DNA of 64,000 nucleotides from Taklimakanibacter albus (GCF_016595235.1 NZ_JAENHL010000007.1:1865943-1929942), one strand, 5' to 3'; counted from the first letter of the stretch, positions 50,607-59,880 are shown. Notes: a model not told the origin generated them from the sequence alone. Numbers and translations: made by a program.

Positions 50607-51509
50607 TCAATCCGGCTTGAAGGCCTTCGCCTTGGCTTCGCCTTCCTGGCGCTGGGCTTCCGGCAGGCGGCCGACGAATTCATCGAGCCAGGCGTCGTTG
50701 CGCCCGCCGGCTTTGGCGAGAGTGTGCCATTTCACCGCCTCGACCGGATTGACGGCGAAGACGCGCCCGGTCGCGAAGAGCAGCGCCACCCGGTTCTGCG
50801 CCACCGGATTGCCGCGCTTGGCCGACACCAGGAGCCACTGGGCGCCGACCTTTTCGTCCTTCTTCACCCCATCGCCGCGGAAGACCATGATGCCGTAATC
50901 GAGGGCGGCGTCGCGATGGCCCTTGACCGCCGCTTTGGCGAACCATTCGCCGGCCCTGATCTTGTTCTGCTCGACGCCCCGCCCCTCGGTGAAGAGGACG
51001 CCCAGATTATATTGTGAATCGGCGTAGCCCTGGAGGGCCGCCTTGTCGAACCATTCGGCCGCCTCGAGCCAGTCGGGCGGCGTTTCGCTGGCGGCGAGCA
51101 GCCCCATCCGGTGCTGCGCCTCGGCCTTGCCCTGCTTGGCCGCCTTTTCCATCCAGTAGCGCCCACGGTCGGGATCCGCCTCGCCGAGCATGCCGTTGAG
51201 ATAGATTTCGCCCAGTGAATATTGCGCCCCGACATTGCCCTTGTCGGCCGCCTGGGCATAGAAGTCGGCCGCCTTGTTGAGATCGGCCTCGACACCCTGG
51301 CCCTTCTGGTAGAGCACGCCCATCATCGCCATGGCGCGCGCATCGCCCTTCTTGGCGAGTGCCTCGGCGATGACGCGGGCGCCTTTGTAATCCTTGTCTT
51401 CGTAGAGCGAGACCGCTTCCTCGTAAGGCGGCTGGGCCTGGGCCTGCGCCAGGGTTGGGCCGGCAAAAGCCAGGCCCAAGGCCAGCAGATAAGCGGGAAG
51501 GCGGTTCAT
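50607..51509 (-). CDS. Sel1-repeat (TPR-like) periplasmic protein
   Basis: The 300-residue protein has a Sec signal (M-N-R-L-P-A-Y-L-L-A-L-G-L-A-F-A, ending A-Q-A) and about six Sel1 repeats, recognisable by A-M-x-x-M-G-x-L-Y-x-x-G-x-G-V and A-x-x-W-x-x-K-A-A-x-x-G spacing from residue 55 to 270. Such solenoids mediate protein contacts in envelope or virulence-related signalling; no partner is evident. ATG 51509 overlaps the stop of the ThiE-like gene by 4 bases. Confidence 0.85.
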   Translation of the reverse strand: MNRLPAYLLALGLAFAGPTLAQAQAQPPYEEAVSLYEDKDYKGARVIAEALAKKGDARAMAMMGVLYQKGQGVEADLNKAADFYAQAADKGNVGAQYSLGEIYLNGMLGEADPDRGRYWMEKAAKQGKAEAQHRMGLLAASETPPDWLEAAEWFDKAALQGYADSQYNLGVLFTEGRGVEQNKIRAGEWFAKAAVKGHRDAALDYGIMVFRGDGVKKDEKVGAQWLLVSAKRGNPVAQNRVALLFATGRVFAVNPVEAVKWHTLAKAGGRNDAWLDEFVGRLPEAQRQEGEAKAKAFKPD

Positions 51510-52072
51510 GGGGTCGTCGAAATCGCCTGCATGAGCTCGGTGACGATGCGCCGGGCCTCTTCGGGCGAGGTCCAAATCGACTCCGGCGGCCGGATGAAAT
51601 CGGGTTGTTGCGTCAATAATGCGGCAACCCCCTCGGGGCCCACCGGATCGGCGGCGATACAGGGCACTTCGAACAGCCCCGTCCACCAGGCGATGATCGG
51701 CTCGTCATGCGGCAGGAGCCGGGCCTGATGGAAAGCGACATAATCGGCGCCCGCCTCGGCCAGATCCATCGCCATATGGCGCGACGTGCCGCACAGGGCG
51801 CCGATGATCTTGTCCGGCCCCAGAAGCTTGCGGGCATGTTCGTAATCGGCGCGCTCGGTCACCTCGATGCCGTCGCAGGCCTGGGCATGTTTCTCATCGA
51901 GGCTGAGCAGCGCCACACCATGTTTATGGGCGGTCGGCAAAAGCAGGCTGACCAGCTCGCCGGGCGCCAGCGCGCTCGCGACATCGCCCGCTTCGCAGGC
52001 CGCCGCAAAGCAGCGGACCGCATGGGGGCCAGTCGTTTCGGGGACGATAAGATGAAGTCGGGGCTGCGCCAT
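51506..52072 (-). CDS. Thiamine-phosphate synthase-like protein
   Basis: The 188-residue protein has the alternating strand/helix pattern of a ThiE/TenI TIM barrel (R-L-H-L-I-V-P-E at the start, G-A-L-C-G-T-S-R-H near 92-100, E-A-G-A-D-Y-V-A-F at 106-114). It is shorter than ThiE (about 210) and does not show the G-P-I/V-F-x-T-x-T-K loop or the usual Q-x-R-x-K pyrimidine site by eye. It may be a paralogue with another role. It is coupled to the Sel1 gene. Confidence 0.65.
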   Translation of the reverse strand: MAQPRLHLIVPETTGPHAVRCFAAACEAGDVASALAPGELVSLLLPTAHKHGVALLSLDEKHAQACDGIEVTERADYEHARKLLGPDKIIGALCGTSRHMAMDLAEAGADYVAFHQARLLPHDEPIIAWWTGLFEVPCIAADPVGPEGVAALLTQQPDFIRPPESIWTSPEEARRIVTELMQAISTTP

Positions 52073-52133
52073 GGCTGATTCGAAGGCCTCCTCGCCCCGT
52101 TCAATCAGAGATGGCCCCGGAAGGCAAACGGTC

Positions 52134-52430
52134 TCAACCGGCCTTGAGAGCCCGCTCGACCGCTTTGCGCTCCTTCTTGATGACCGTCAGGTAGGCTCGG
52201 GCAGCGCTGTCCGGCTTGGATCGGCCCTGCTCCCAATCGCGCACCCTGGCGGCGGTGAGGCTGTATCGTCGGGCGAACTCATCCTGGGACAGGCCGAGTT
52301 CGGTTCTGATCTTCTTGACGTCGATCTCGGTAGGAACATGAATCTTGTACTTCGATTTATCCGCGCGCCCCTTGGCATGAACCAGCGCATCTTCGAGACC
52401 GGCCTTGATCATCTCAAAAGCTTTGCTCAT
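52134..52430 (-). CDS. HTH antitoxin (HigA/NadS-like)
   Basis: The 98-residue protein has an XRE-type helix-turn-helix (I-R-T-E-L-G-L-S-Q-D-E-F-A-R-R-Y-S-L-T, about 41-59, then R-V-R-D-W-E-Q-G-R-S-K-P-D). That W-E-Q-G-R-x-x-P motif is typical of the antitoxin partner of RelE/HigB-2-type toxins. It is intact. Its start overlaps the toxin reading frame end by 4 bases, the normal toxin-first order. Confidence 0.85.
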   Translation of the reverse strand: MSKAFEMIKAGLEDALVHAKGRADKSKYKIHVPTEIDVKKIRTELGLSQDEFARRYSLTAARVRDWEQGRSKPDSAARAYLTVIKKERKAVERALKAG

Positions 52431-52775
52431 GACTTTTTTCTCCGTGCTTTCGCTGCGTAGGCCAGGACAATCTGCTTGGTGAGTTTCTTCAACTCGTTGG
52501 CTTCGGCGTCCGAGAGATTGTCCTTCATGTTCTTGCCGAAGACCGTGATCAGGTAGACGGGCAAGGCTTCTCCCGTAAAGAAGGTAACAACCCGGTAGCC
52601 ACCACTCTTACCCTTGCCGCGGCCGGCGAAACGAAATTTTCGGCACCCGCCTGTCCCCTTGATCTCGACGCCCAGCATAGGATCTCGTGCCAGGTCTCGA
52701 CGATCCGTTCGCGCTCAGCTTCAGAAATTCCCGCCAGATGGGCGCGCTGAGAAACGCAGGAGTCTCGACTACCGT
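52427..52775 (-). pseudogene. RelE/HigB-2-type toxin, frameshifted
   Basis: The C-terminal 83 residues (52427-52678, from M-L-G-V-E-I-K-G-T-G-G-C-R-K) are a good match to RelE-type toxins with the K-G-K-S-G-G-Y-R-V core and L-T-K-Q-I-V near the end. The family N-terminus is present but split over two other frames: V-V-E-T-P-A-F-L-S-A (about 52772-52743) and H-L-A-G-I-S-E-A-E-R-E-R-I-V (about 52740-52699), then D-L-A-R-D-P-M-L-G-V-E back in the downstream frame. Each junction (about 52741-52747 and 52696-52701) fits loss of one base. No start codon is in frame with the first segment. Either the toxin is dead or the assembly has errors. Confidence 0.75.
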
Positions 52776-52857
52776 GTGCGCAAATCATATATACGGAATC
52801 TCCGTAGATTCGTCAATACCGAAAGCTACGGAAGCTCCGCAATCCGGATCATCACCT

Positions 52858-54327
52858 TCACGCGAAGGGGTCTTCTGCCCGGGGCCACAGCTTGCGGGTG
52901 AGCTTGCGGTAATTGGTGACGCGCGGATTGTTCGGATAGGTGGCGCCCGCCGCCACATAGATCACTTCCGAGGCGATCGGGGCGAAGCCGGCATAGAAGT
53001 GATTGGTCGACTTCACCACCAGCAGCGGCTGGGCCTTGGGATCGATGCCGAGATTGGCAAAGATGTCGGGCTCGAAAGTCTGCGTGCGGTTGGTGTTGAG
53101 GATGACGTCGATCTCGGTGCCGGCGATACGCACCACCGCTGCGGGGCCGAGCGTGACGCGGCTGCCGCCGAAGCTTTGCCAGCCCTCTTGCACGACCTTG
53201 CGGACGATGACGCGCGCATCGACCGGCTCGCCGCCCAAAGGCCCGGACTTGCCGCCGATGCGCAGATCGATCTCCGCCCCCGCGCCCGCGCCATGAGCGA
53301 AATTGACCGCCATCGGATCCCAGATCGTCGCCAGCGCCGCCTTCGGAATTTTCCGCTCGATCATGCGGCGCAGCAGGAGCGTGCCGTCGCCGGCGACGCC
53401 GCCGCCCGGATTGTCCCACATATCGGCGATGACCGCCGGCTTCCCCGGCCGCGTCACCTGAAGCGCCCGGTCGAGCCCTTCATCGATGCTCATATTGGGC
53501 ATCAGCGTCTTGCCGCGCAGCGCATAGATCTCGCGCCCGAGTCTTTCGGCGAGACGATCGCCCTTCTCTTTCGCACTGTCGCTCACCACCAGCATGCGGC
53601 TGCCCATTTCCGGCACATCCGCCGCCATGAAGCCATGGATGAAGGAGACCGACAGGATATCGTCCTTGCCCTGCAGCGCCTTGATTCGGTCGACGAAGGA
53701 CCGCATCGGCTCGCGGCTCGTCGGATACACATCGATCAGCCGGCAATCGTAAGCGGAGATCACCGGTTTGATCTCACCTCTGATCGCCTGGAGCGCCAGA
53801 TCGACGACATGCTCGCCGCGTTCATAGAAATCCGTATGCGGGAATTCCAGGAAGGCGGCGAGGATATCGGCATTGGCGACGCGTTTCGGCGTCAGATGGC
53901 TGTGCGGATCGAGCTCGGCGGCGATGACGACCTTCGGCCCGACGATCGCCCGCACCCGCTCAAGAAGATCGCCTTCGCAATCATCATAGCCCTGCGCCAC
54001 CATCGCGCCATGGAGGCCGAGCACGACGCCATCGACCGGCAGCGCGGCCTTGAGCTCGGCCAAAATAGCGTCGCGCAAGGCCTCATAGGCCTGGCGATTG
54101 AGGAGGCCGCCGGGCTCGGCCCAGGCGGCGGTCCCCTCGATCACGGTGAGGCTTTTGTCTTCACGCGCCCGCCGGCGCAGCACCAGCATCGGCGACGAGC
54201 ACAGCGTCGGCGTCTCCGGATGTTTGCCCGGGGCGGCATAGAACGCCATGTCGAAGCTGGCGCGATCCGTCGGCACCGGCGAGAAAGTATTGGTCTCCGT
54301 CGCGAGCGACGCCGTGAAGATGCGCAT
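52858..54327 (-). CDS. M81 family metallopeptidase (MlrC-like)
   Basis: The 489-residue cytoplasmic protein starts M-R-I-F-T-A-S-L-A-T-E-T-N-T-F-S-P, the M81 hallmark. It contains L-H-G-A-M-V near 103-108, E-L-D-P-H-S-H near 136-142 (zinc ligand region), and the late A-D-M-W-D-N-P-G-G-G-V. MlrC of microcystin degraders cleaves linear peptides; most family members are of unknown substrate and lie, as here, next to ABC transporters and RidA. It is the last gene of the minus-strand arm of the transporter locus, 11 bases after ridA. Confidence 0.88.
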   Translation of the reverse strand: MRIFTASLATETNTFSPVPTDRASFDMAFYAAPGKHPETPTLCSSPMLVLRRRAREDKSLTVIEGTAAWAEPGGLLNRQAYEALRDAILAELKAALPVDGVVLGLHGAMVAQGYDDCEGDLLERVRAIVGPKVVIAAELDPHSHLTPKRVANADILAAFLEFPHTDFYERGEHVVDLALQAIRGEIKPVISAYDCRLIDVYPTSREPMRSFVDRIKALQGKDDILSVSFIHGFMAADVPEMGSRMLVVSDSAKEKGDRLAERLGREIYALRGKTLMPNMSIDEGLDRALQVTRPGKPAVIADMWDNPGGGVAGDGTLLLRRMIERKIPKAALATIWDPMAVNFAHGAGAGAEIDLRIGGKSGPLGGEPVDARVIVRKVVQEGWQSFGGSRVTLGPAAVVRIAGTEIDVILNTNRTQTFEPDIFANLGIDPKAQPLLVVKSTNHFYAGFAPIASEVIYVAAGATYPNNPRVTNYRKLTRKLWPRAEDPFA

Positions 54328-54338
54328 GGCTGTCCGGA

Positions 54339-54707
54339 TTATTTCTTGGGCGAGAAGGCGATGGCTTCGATCTCGACCTTGATGTCGATCATCAGCCGGC
54401 TTTCGGCGGTGGTGCGCGCCGGCGGCTCTTTGGCGAAGAACGTGCCGTAGACCTGGTTGAAGCCGCCGAAATCGCGGGCATCATCGAGCCACACGGTGGT
54501 TTTCACCACTTCATCCATTGTGGCGCCGGCCAGCGCCAGGGCCGCTTTGACATTCTCCAGTACCTGGCGCGTCTGCTCCTTGATGCCGCCCGGCACGACA
54601 TTGCCTTGCGCGTCGACCGGTACCTGCCCCGACACATAGACGAAATCACCGGCCCGGACGGCGGGCGACAAAGGGACATGCGATGTGCCGAAAACCTGCT
54701 TCTTCAT
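54339..54707 (-). CDS. RidA family protein
   Basis: The 122-residue RidA/YjgF protein normally deaminates reactive enamine/imine intermediates. It has F-V-Y-V-S-G-Q-V-P-V near 22-31, Q-T-R-Q-V-L-E-N-V-K, and I-D-I-K-V-E-I-E-A-I-A at the end. The arginine of P-P-A-R-T at about 97-101 lies where the catalytic Arg105 of RidA is found. It lies between the permease and M81 peptidase genes, hinting at amino-containing substrates for the locus. Confidence 0.9.
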   Translation of the reverse strand: MKKQVFGTSHVPLSPAVRAGDFVYVSGQVPVDAQGNVVPGGIKEQTRQVLENVKAALALAGATMDEVVKTTVWLDDARDFGGFNQVYGTFFAKEPPARTTAESRLMIDIKVEIEAIAFSPKK

Positions 54708-54720
54708 GGATCGTTCCTTT

Positions 54721-55542
54721 TTATTTGACTGCGCCGAGCGAAAGGCCGCGCACTAGGTAACGTTGCAGCCAGGCGAAGAGAATGGCAACGGGGATCGTGG
54801 CGACGAGGGTTGCCGCCATCACATGATGCCACTCGACCGTGTAGCGCCCGGCGACCAGCGAGAAGACCTGGATCGGCAGGGTGTAGCTCTCCTGGCGCCT
54901 GAGCAGCGTCAGCGCGATGACGAATTCGTTCCATGCATTGATGAAGGTGAAGATGGCGGTGACGGCGATGGCGGGCGTCACCAGGGGCAGGAACACCTTG
55001 ATCAGCGTCTGGCCGCGCGACGCGCCTTCCATCCAGGCCGCCTCCTCGAGGTCCTTCGGGATGGTGGCGAAATAGCTCTGCAGCATCCACACGGTGAAGG
55101 CGATGTTGAAGGCCATGTAGATGACGCCGACGGTCGGCACATTGTCGACGAGGCCGAGGGCGGCGATGAGCCGGAACAGGCCGACCACCAGCACGATCGG
55201 CGACAGCATCTGCGAGATGAGCAGGAACTGGTTGAAGGCGCCGCGGCCGCGGAAACGGAAGCGCGACAAGGCATAGGCCGCCGGAATCGAGATCAGGATG
55301 GCGCCGATCGTGGCGATGAGCGACGTATAGAGCGAGTTGAACAACGCCCGGCCGAAATTGGTCACCGTCCACATGTCGATGAAATTCTGCCAGCGGATCT
55401 CGCTCGGCCACCAGGTCGGGTTCAAGACCTCGGCCTGCGGCTTGACCGCGGTGATGAACATCACCGCGAACGGAAACAGCGACAGCACCACCAACGGTGA
55501 CAACAGCGCCCAGGCGATGATCGAGCGTTTGAGCTTGCTCAT
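54721..55542 (-). CDS. Carbohydrate ABC transporter permease, MalG family
   Basis: The 273-residue inner-membrane protein has six helices, EAA loop L-E-E-A-A-W-M-E-G-A-S-R (about 155-166) and the C-terminal G-L-S-L-G-A-V-K. It overlaps the MalF-type gene by one base. Its ATPase is encoded on the other strand at 58807. Confidence 0.9.
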   Translation of the reverse strand: MSKLKRSIIAWALLSPLVVLSLFPFAVMFITAVKPQAEVLNPTWWPSEIRWQNFIDMWTVTNFGRALFNSLYTSLIATIGAILISIPAAYALSRFRFRGRGAFNQFLLISQMLSPIVLVVGLFRLIAALGLVDNVPTVGVIYMAFNIAFTVWMLQSYFATIPKDLEEAAWMEGASRGQTLIKVFLPLVTPAIAVTAIFTFINAWNEFVIALTLLRRQESYTLPIQVFSLVAGRYTVEWHHVMAATLVATIPVAILFAWLQRYLVRGLSLGAVK

Positions 55543-56417
55543 CAGGCCTCACGCTCCTTCATGGCGAGCCGCACATAGATGATGGTGAAGACGAGCAGGA
55601 TCGCCAGCATGATGAGCGACACCGCCGAGGCCTCGCCGAGCTTCCCGATGCGGAAGCCGAGCTTGTAGAGATGGGTGACCAGGATATCGGTCGAATTGGC
55701 CGGCCCGCCTTGCGTCGTCACCCAGATGATCGGGAAGGAATTGAACACATAGATGGTGTTGAGCACCAGTGCGATATTGATGAAGGGTTTCAGCAGCGGC
55801 AGCGTGATATGGCGGAACTGCTGCAGGCGCGAGGCGCCTTCGAGTGCCGAGGCTTCATAGAGATCCTGCGGGATCGAGGAGAGGCCGCCCAAAAAGATCG
55901 TGGTGGTGAAGGGCACCGTCACCAATATGCCGATCAGCACCTGCATGGCGAAAGCGAGATCGCCGCTCGCCAGCCACTGCACATTCTCGCTGATGATCCC
56001 TAAGCCCATCAGCGCCGAATTGAGCATGCCGCTTTCACCATTGAGCGACCAGCGCCACACCACCGCCGTCATGGTGAGCGAAACCGCCCAGGGCAGCATC
56101 AGGATCACCCGCGCGATGTCGCGGCCGTAGAAATCTTCATTGAGAATGAGCGCCACCGGCACCGAGACGAGCAGCGCGCCGCCGACCACAAGAACCGTCC
56201 ACAAGCCGGTGCGCCACAAGGCCGATATAAAATCGGCATTGGCAAAGAGCGCTGAAAAATTGGCGAAATCGTTCCAGCCTTTGAGCTGTCCGAAACGGTT
56301 CACGTCATTGGTGGCGATTTCGATCAGGCTGCCGACCGGCCAAAAGATGATCGCCGCCGCCAGCACAAGGCTCGGCAGGATCAGGAGATAGGGAATGGCG
56401 GTCTGGCGCGAGGTCAT
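55542..56417 (-). CDS. Carbohydrate ABC transporter permease, MalF family
   Basis: The 291-residue inner-membrane protein has six helices, the T-Q-G-G-P-A motif near 248-253 and EAA loop [13 protein letters not shown] 56417 is chosen; a TTG one codon upstream is in frame. The start lies 3 bases from a palindromic repeat. Confidence 0.9.
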   Translation of the reverse strand: MTSRQTAIPYLLILPSLVLAAAIIFWPVGSLIEIATNDVNRFGQLKGWNDFANFSALFANADFISALWRTGLWTVLVVGGALLVSVPVALILNEDFYGRDIARVILMLPWAVSLTMTAVVWRWSLNGESGMLNSALMGLGIISENVQWLASGDLAFAMQVLIGILVTVPFTTTIFLGGLSSIPQDLYEASALEGASRLQQFRHITLPLLKPFINIALVLNTIYVFNSFPIIWVTTQGGPANSTDILVTHLYKLGFRIGKLGEASAVSLIMLAILLVFTIIYVRLAMKEREA

Positions 56418-56420
56418 CAA

Positions 56421-56465
56421 GCATCGGCCCGAAAAGTGCGCAGCGGTTTTCGGATAAGCCGATGC
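56421..56465. repeat. Intergenic palindrome (family A, copy 4)
   Basis: Arms GCATCGGC/GCCGATGC (56421-56428, 56458-56465) are identical to those at 2268-2310, with the same CCGAAAAGT...GGTTTTCGG interior. It lies between binding-protein and permease genes, right at the permease start. Confidence 0.75.
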
Positions 56466-56504
56466 GCAAACAAAGATGATGAAGCTTACGGAATGTCTTT
56501 TACA

Positions 56505-56528
56505 CCCTCTCCCCCGCAGGGGAGAGGG
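56505..56528. repeat. C/G-rich stem-loop (family C, copy 1) after the binding-protein gene
   Basis: Perfect 10-base arms CCCTCTCCCC/GGGGAGAGGG (56505-56514, 56519-56528) with loop CGCA lie 13 bases past the binding-protein stop. It is the same motif as 63872-63894. Position parallels the stem-loop at 14539 in the other MalK-type locus. Confidence 0.7.
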
Positions 56529-56541
56529 GTTTCCGTATGAC

Positions 56542-57777
56542 TTACTTCTGCAGGATGCCGTTGATCTCTTCGGCGGTGGCTTTCAGCGCCACGTCGGGCT
56601 CGACATCGCCGAGATAGATCTTCTGCAGCGCGTCGGAGGTCTTCTGCGCCACTTCCTCCCAGCCCGGGATGACCGGCGCGAAGCGGGCCGACGGCAGAAG
56701 ATCGGTGAACGCCTTGAGATCGGCATTATTCACATAATAGTCCATCTTCGCCTCTTCCTTGTTCACCGGCAGAAAGCCTTCGCCCTGCGTGAACTTGGCG
56801 CGCATGTCGGTGGTGAAGAGATAGTCGAGGAACTTCCACGCCTCTTCCTTGTTCTGCGAGTTCTTGAACATGATGATCGAGTCGGTCACGCCATAGGTGC
56901 CGCGCGCGCCCGACGGGCCGGCCGGAATGGCGGCGACGCCATATTTGAGGTTCGGCGCTTCTTCCTTGATCTGATTCGACAGGAAGGGCGCCGTGATCAT
57001 CATGCCGATCTTGCCCTGCTTGAACAGGTTCTGCACATCCTCGCGCGAGAAGGAGGTGACGCCCGGCTGGGTGAGCTTCTTGTCGATCAGCTCCTTGTAG
57101 ATCTTGGCGGCGGCAATGGCGCCGTCGCTGCCGAGACCGGACTTGCCGTCCTTGTCGAGGATTTCGACGCCCTGCGACCACATCGCATAATAGTAATAGA
57201 CGTCGGTCTCGATCTCCTTGCCCTGGAGCCCGTAGCCATAGACGCCGCCGCCCAATGCGGAGATCTTCTCAGCCGCGGCCTTGAGCTCGTCCCAGGTCTT
57301 CGGCGGCTCGGTGATGCCGGCCTTCTCGAACAATTCCTTGTTGTAATACATGGCGCGCGCCGAGGCGGCGATCGGCAGGCCATAGGTCTTGCCGTCCATC
57401 ACCGAGGGCGACAGGAAGGTTTCGATGAAACGGTCCTTGAATTCCGGCGTGATGAATTGGTCGAGCGGCTCGGCGACATCCTGCTTCACGAAGTCGATCA
57501 GCCAGCGCGTGCCGATGATCGACAGATCGGCATTGGAGCCGGCGCCGATATCGGTGGTGAGCTTCTGCAGCAGCACGTCCCACGGCACCACTTCGATCTG
57601 GATGTCGACGCCCGGATTGGCGGCTTCGAAGGCCTTCTCGGCCTCGGCGAAATAGGGTCCGGTCTTGGCGCTGTATTCGGCGACGGTGACGCGCACGGTG
57701 CCGGCGAGCGCCACGCTGGTGAGCGCCGCGAGGCTCAAGCCCGCGGTCAGAATAGTCTTCAGAAATCGGCTTTTCAT
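56542..57777 (-). CDS. Extracellular solute-binding protein, family 1
   Basis: The 411-residue periplasmic protein has a Sec signal ([19 protein letters not shown], cleavage after A-L-A) and typical MalE-like motifs: [10 protein letters not shown] near 49-58, [16 protein letters not shown] (about 125-140) and T-W-D-E-L. The substrate is unknown. It is transcribed divergently from the SDR-ATPase-regulator genes. Confidence 0.9.
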   Translation of the reverse strand: MKSRFLKTILTAGLSLAALTSVALAGTVRVTVAEYSAKTGPYFAEAEKAFEAANPGVDIQIEVVPWDVLLQKLTTDIGAGSNADLSIIGTRWLIDFVKQDVAEPLDQFITPEFKDRFIETFLSPSVMDGKTYGLPIAASARAMYYNKELFEKAGITEPPKTWDELKAAAEKISALGGGVYGYGLQGKEIETDVYYYYAMWSQGVEILDKDGKSGLGSDGAIAAAKIYKELIDKKLTQPGVTSFSREDVQNLFKQGKIGMMITAPFLSNQIKEEAPNLKYGVAAIPAGPSGARGTYGVTDSIIMFKNSQNKEEAWKFLDYLFTTDMRAKFTQGEGFLPVNKEEAKMDYYVNNADLKAFTDLLPSARFAPVIPGWEEVAQKTSDALQKIYLGDVEPDVALKATAEEINGILQK

Positions 57778-57847
57778 GGAGTTCCTCCTCAGTCGGAAAT
57801 GGGGATTTTGGGAGCCCGTTTTCGGGCTTTCACGGACATCGTTTTCG

Positions 57848-57913
57848 ATGTTGCCGAGTTACATACTTTCAAAAATAAAGGAAAACAAGCTGAAATTATG
57901 TTGCCAACTTACA
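57848..57913. promoter_or_regulatory. Candidate RpiR operator, 16-base direct repeats
   Basis: ATGTTGCCGAGTTACA (57848-57863) and ATGTTGCCAACTTACA (57898-57913) differ at two positions and start exactly 50 bases apart, about five helical turns. They lie in the AT-rich part of the 265-base divergent control region (57778-58042). Binding by the locus RpiR regulator is inference. Confidence 0.5.
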
Positions 57914-58042
57914 AAATTGCGCACAGACTGGAATGAAGACAGGAACAGCGAGGGGCCGGTTTCGACCGGAATCCCGGCAAGGTTGCTTGCGGTTCGCTCA
58001 AGCTGGAGCGATCGTAACTGGCACCAAATACGGCGAGGAAAC

Positions 58043-58810
58043 ATGACGGGTCTCAAGGGCAAGAAAGTCATCATCACCGGGGCGGGCGGCGGCATCGGCT
58101 CGGCCCTGGTCCAGGCCTTCCATAATGAAGGCGCCACCGTCATCGCCTGCGACCGCACGGCGGAAACCGCCGAGCCGATCAGGCCCGATCACCTGGAGGT
58201 CTTCGACCTTCTCGATCCCGCCTCCATCGGCAAGGCGGTGGAGAACATCACCGCCAAATTCGGCGCCCCCGACTGTCTCGTCAACAATGCCGGCTGGACG
58301 CGGGCCGAATTGATGGAAGACGTGACCAACGAGGTCATCGCGCGTGAATTGCAGCTCAATCTCGGCGGCGTCATGCAATTCACCAATGCTCTCCTGCCGG
58401 CGATGGTCGAGCGCAAGGTCGGCAGCATCGTCTTCATCAGCTCGGTCAATGCGCTGATGCATTTCGGCAATCCCGTTTATGCCGCGGCCAAATCCGGCAT
58501 CGAGGCCTATTCGCGCGCCATCGCGGTCGAGCATGGCGCGCAAGGCATCCGCTCCAACAGCGTCTGCCCGGGCTCGACCCGCACCCATGCCTGGGATCAC
58601 CGGCTCGAAGCCGAGCCTTTGCTTCTGCCACGCGTCACGAGGCTTTATCCGCTGCAGCGCCTGGTCAGTCCCGAGGAAGTGGCCAATGCGGTCGTCTTCC
58701 TCGCCTCGCCTTTGTCGAGCGGCATCACCGGCGTGACTTTGCCGGTTGACGCCGGCGCCACGGCGGGCTTCCTTCCCTTCATCGACACGGTTCTGAAAGG
58801 CGTCTCATGA
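58043..58810 (+). CDS. SDR family oxidoreductase
   Basis: The 255-residue classical short-chain dehydrogenase has T-G-A-G-G-G-I-G (12-19), an aspartate after strand 2 (A-C-D-R) favouring NAD, N-N-A-G, I-S-S-V-N-A-L and the active site Y-A-A-A-K. ATG 58043 has GAGGAA 3-8 bases upstream; the frame is open further upstream but that is the control region. It overlaps the ATPase gene by 4 bases and probably oxidises the imported sugar or its derivative. Confidence 0.9.
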   Translation: MTGLKGKKVIITGAGGGIGSALVQAFHNEGATVIACDRTAETAEPIRPDHLEVFDLLDPASIGKAVENITAKFGAPDCLVNNAGWTRAELMEDVTNEVIARELQLNLGGVMQFTNALLPAMVERKVGSIVFISSVNALMHFGNPVYAAAKSGIEAYSRAIAVEHGAQGIRSNSVCPGSTRTHAWDHRLEAEPLLLPRVTRLYPLQRLVSPEEVANAVVFLASPLSSGITGVTLPVDAGATAGFLPFIDTVLKGVS

Positions 58811-59880
58811 GCACGGTCCATCTGCGCGGCATCGCCAAGCAATTCGGGGCGGTGACGATCATTCCCAAGGGCCTCGATCTCGATATCGCCGATGGCGAAT
58901 TCGTCGTCCTGGTCGGTCCCTCGGGCTGCGGCAAGTCCACCCTTCTACGCATGATCGCCGGTCTCGAGGAGATCAGCGACGGCGAGCTCATGATCGGTGG
59001 CAAGCGCGCCAATGGGCTCAGCCCCCAGGAACGCAACATCGCCATGGTGTTCCAGTCCTATGCGCTCTTCCCGCATATGACGGCCAAGGACAATATTGGC
59101 TTCGGTCCGCGTATCCGCAAAGAGGCCGAAAGCGCCGTCACCGACAAGGTCGGAAAGGCCGCCGGCATCCTCAATCTGCATGATTATCTCGACCGCTTTC
59201 CGCGTCAGCTGTCCGGCGGCCAGCGCCAGCGCGTCGCCATGGGCCGCGCCATCGTGCGCAGCCCCGAGGTATTCCTGTTCGACGAGCCGCTCTCCAATCT
59301 CGACGCGCAATTGCGCGTGCAGATGCGCACCGAGATCAAGGCGCTGCATCAGCGGCTGGGCTCGACCATCGTTTATGTGACGCATGATCAGATCGAGGCC
59401 ATGACCATGGCCGACCGCATCGTCGTCATGAACAAGGGCCGCATCGAGCAGGCGGGCTCGCCGCTCGAGCTCTATGACCATCCCGCCACCAAATTCGTCG
59501 CGAGCTTCTTAGGCTCCCCCTCGATGAGCTTCGTGCCCGGCCGGGTGAAGAAGACTGCCGACGGCGCCGCCGTCGTCACCGATGACGGCGTCGTCCTGCC
59601 GACCCGGACACTCGCCGCCGCCAATGATGGCCGCCAGGTCGAGGTCGGCATGCGGCCCGAGCATTTCCGTCTCGCCGACACGGGCCAGGGCATGCCGTTC
59701 AAGGTCGACGTCATCGAGCCGACCGGCTCGGAGACCCATCTCTACGGCGCCATCGCCGGTACGCCGGTGCGCTGCGTCTTCCGCGAACGGCTCAAGCTGG
59801 CGCCCGGCGCCGAGATCGGCCTCGCCATCGACCATCAGCTCACCCATGTCTTCGACCGCGAGACGGGGCGCCCGGTGTGA
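58807..59880 (+). CDS. ABC importer ATPase, MalK/UgpC type
   Basis: The 357-residue ATPase is fully canonical: Walker A G-P-S-G-C-G-K-S, Q-loop F-Q-S-Y-A-L, signature L-S-G-G-Q-R-Q-R, Walker B D-E-P-L-S-N-L-D, H-loop V-T-H-D, and a C-terminal MOI domain. It serves the divergently encoded permeases and binding protein as a homodimer, in contrast to the heterodimer of the polyol locus. It overlaps both neighbours by 4 bases. Confidence 0.92.
   Translation: MSTVHLRGIAKQFGAVTIIPKGLDLDIADGEFVVLVGPSGCGKSTLLRMIAGLEEISDGELMIGGKRANGLSPQERNIAMVFQSYALFPHMTAKDNIGFGPRIRKEAESAVTDKVGKAAGILNLHDYLDRFPRQLSGGQRQRVAMGRAIVRSPEVFLFDEPLSNLDAQLRVQMRTEIKALHQRLGSTIVYVTHDQIEAMTMADRIVVMNKGRIEQAGSPLELYDHPATKFVASFLGSPSMSFVPGRVKKTADGAAVVTDDGVVLPTRTLAAANDGRQVEVGMRPEHFRLADTGQGMPFKVDVIEPTGSETHLYGAIAGTPVRCVFRERLKLAPGAEIGLAIDHQLTHVFDRETGRPV

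Noticed and set aside
52687..54450. 587-codon plus-strand frame over the M81 gene and the toxin remnant
   Set aside because: The M81 signature on the minus strand is clear; the plus frame is arginine/histidine/aspartate-rich with no domain.
57665..58042. N-terminal extension of the SDR at 58043
   Set aside because: The upstream codons cover the divergent control region; a good ribosome site precedes ATG 58043 and the Rossmann fold starts right after it.
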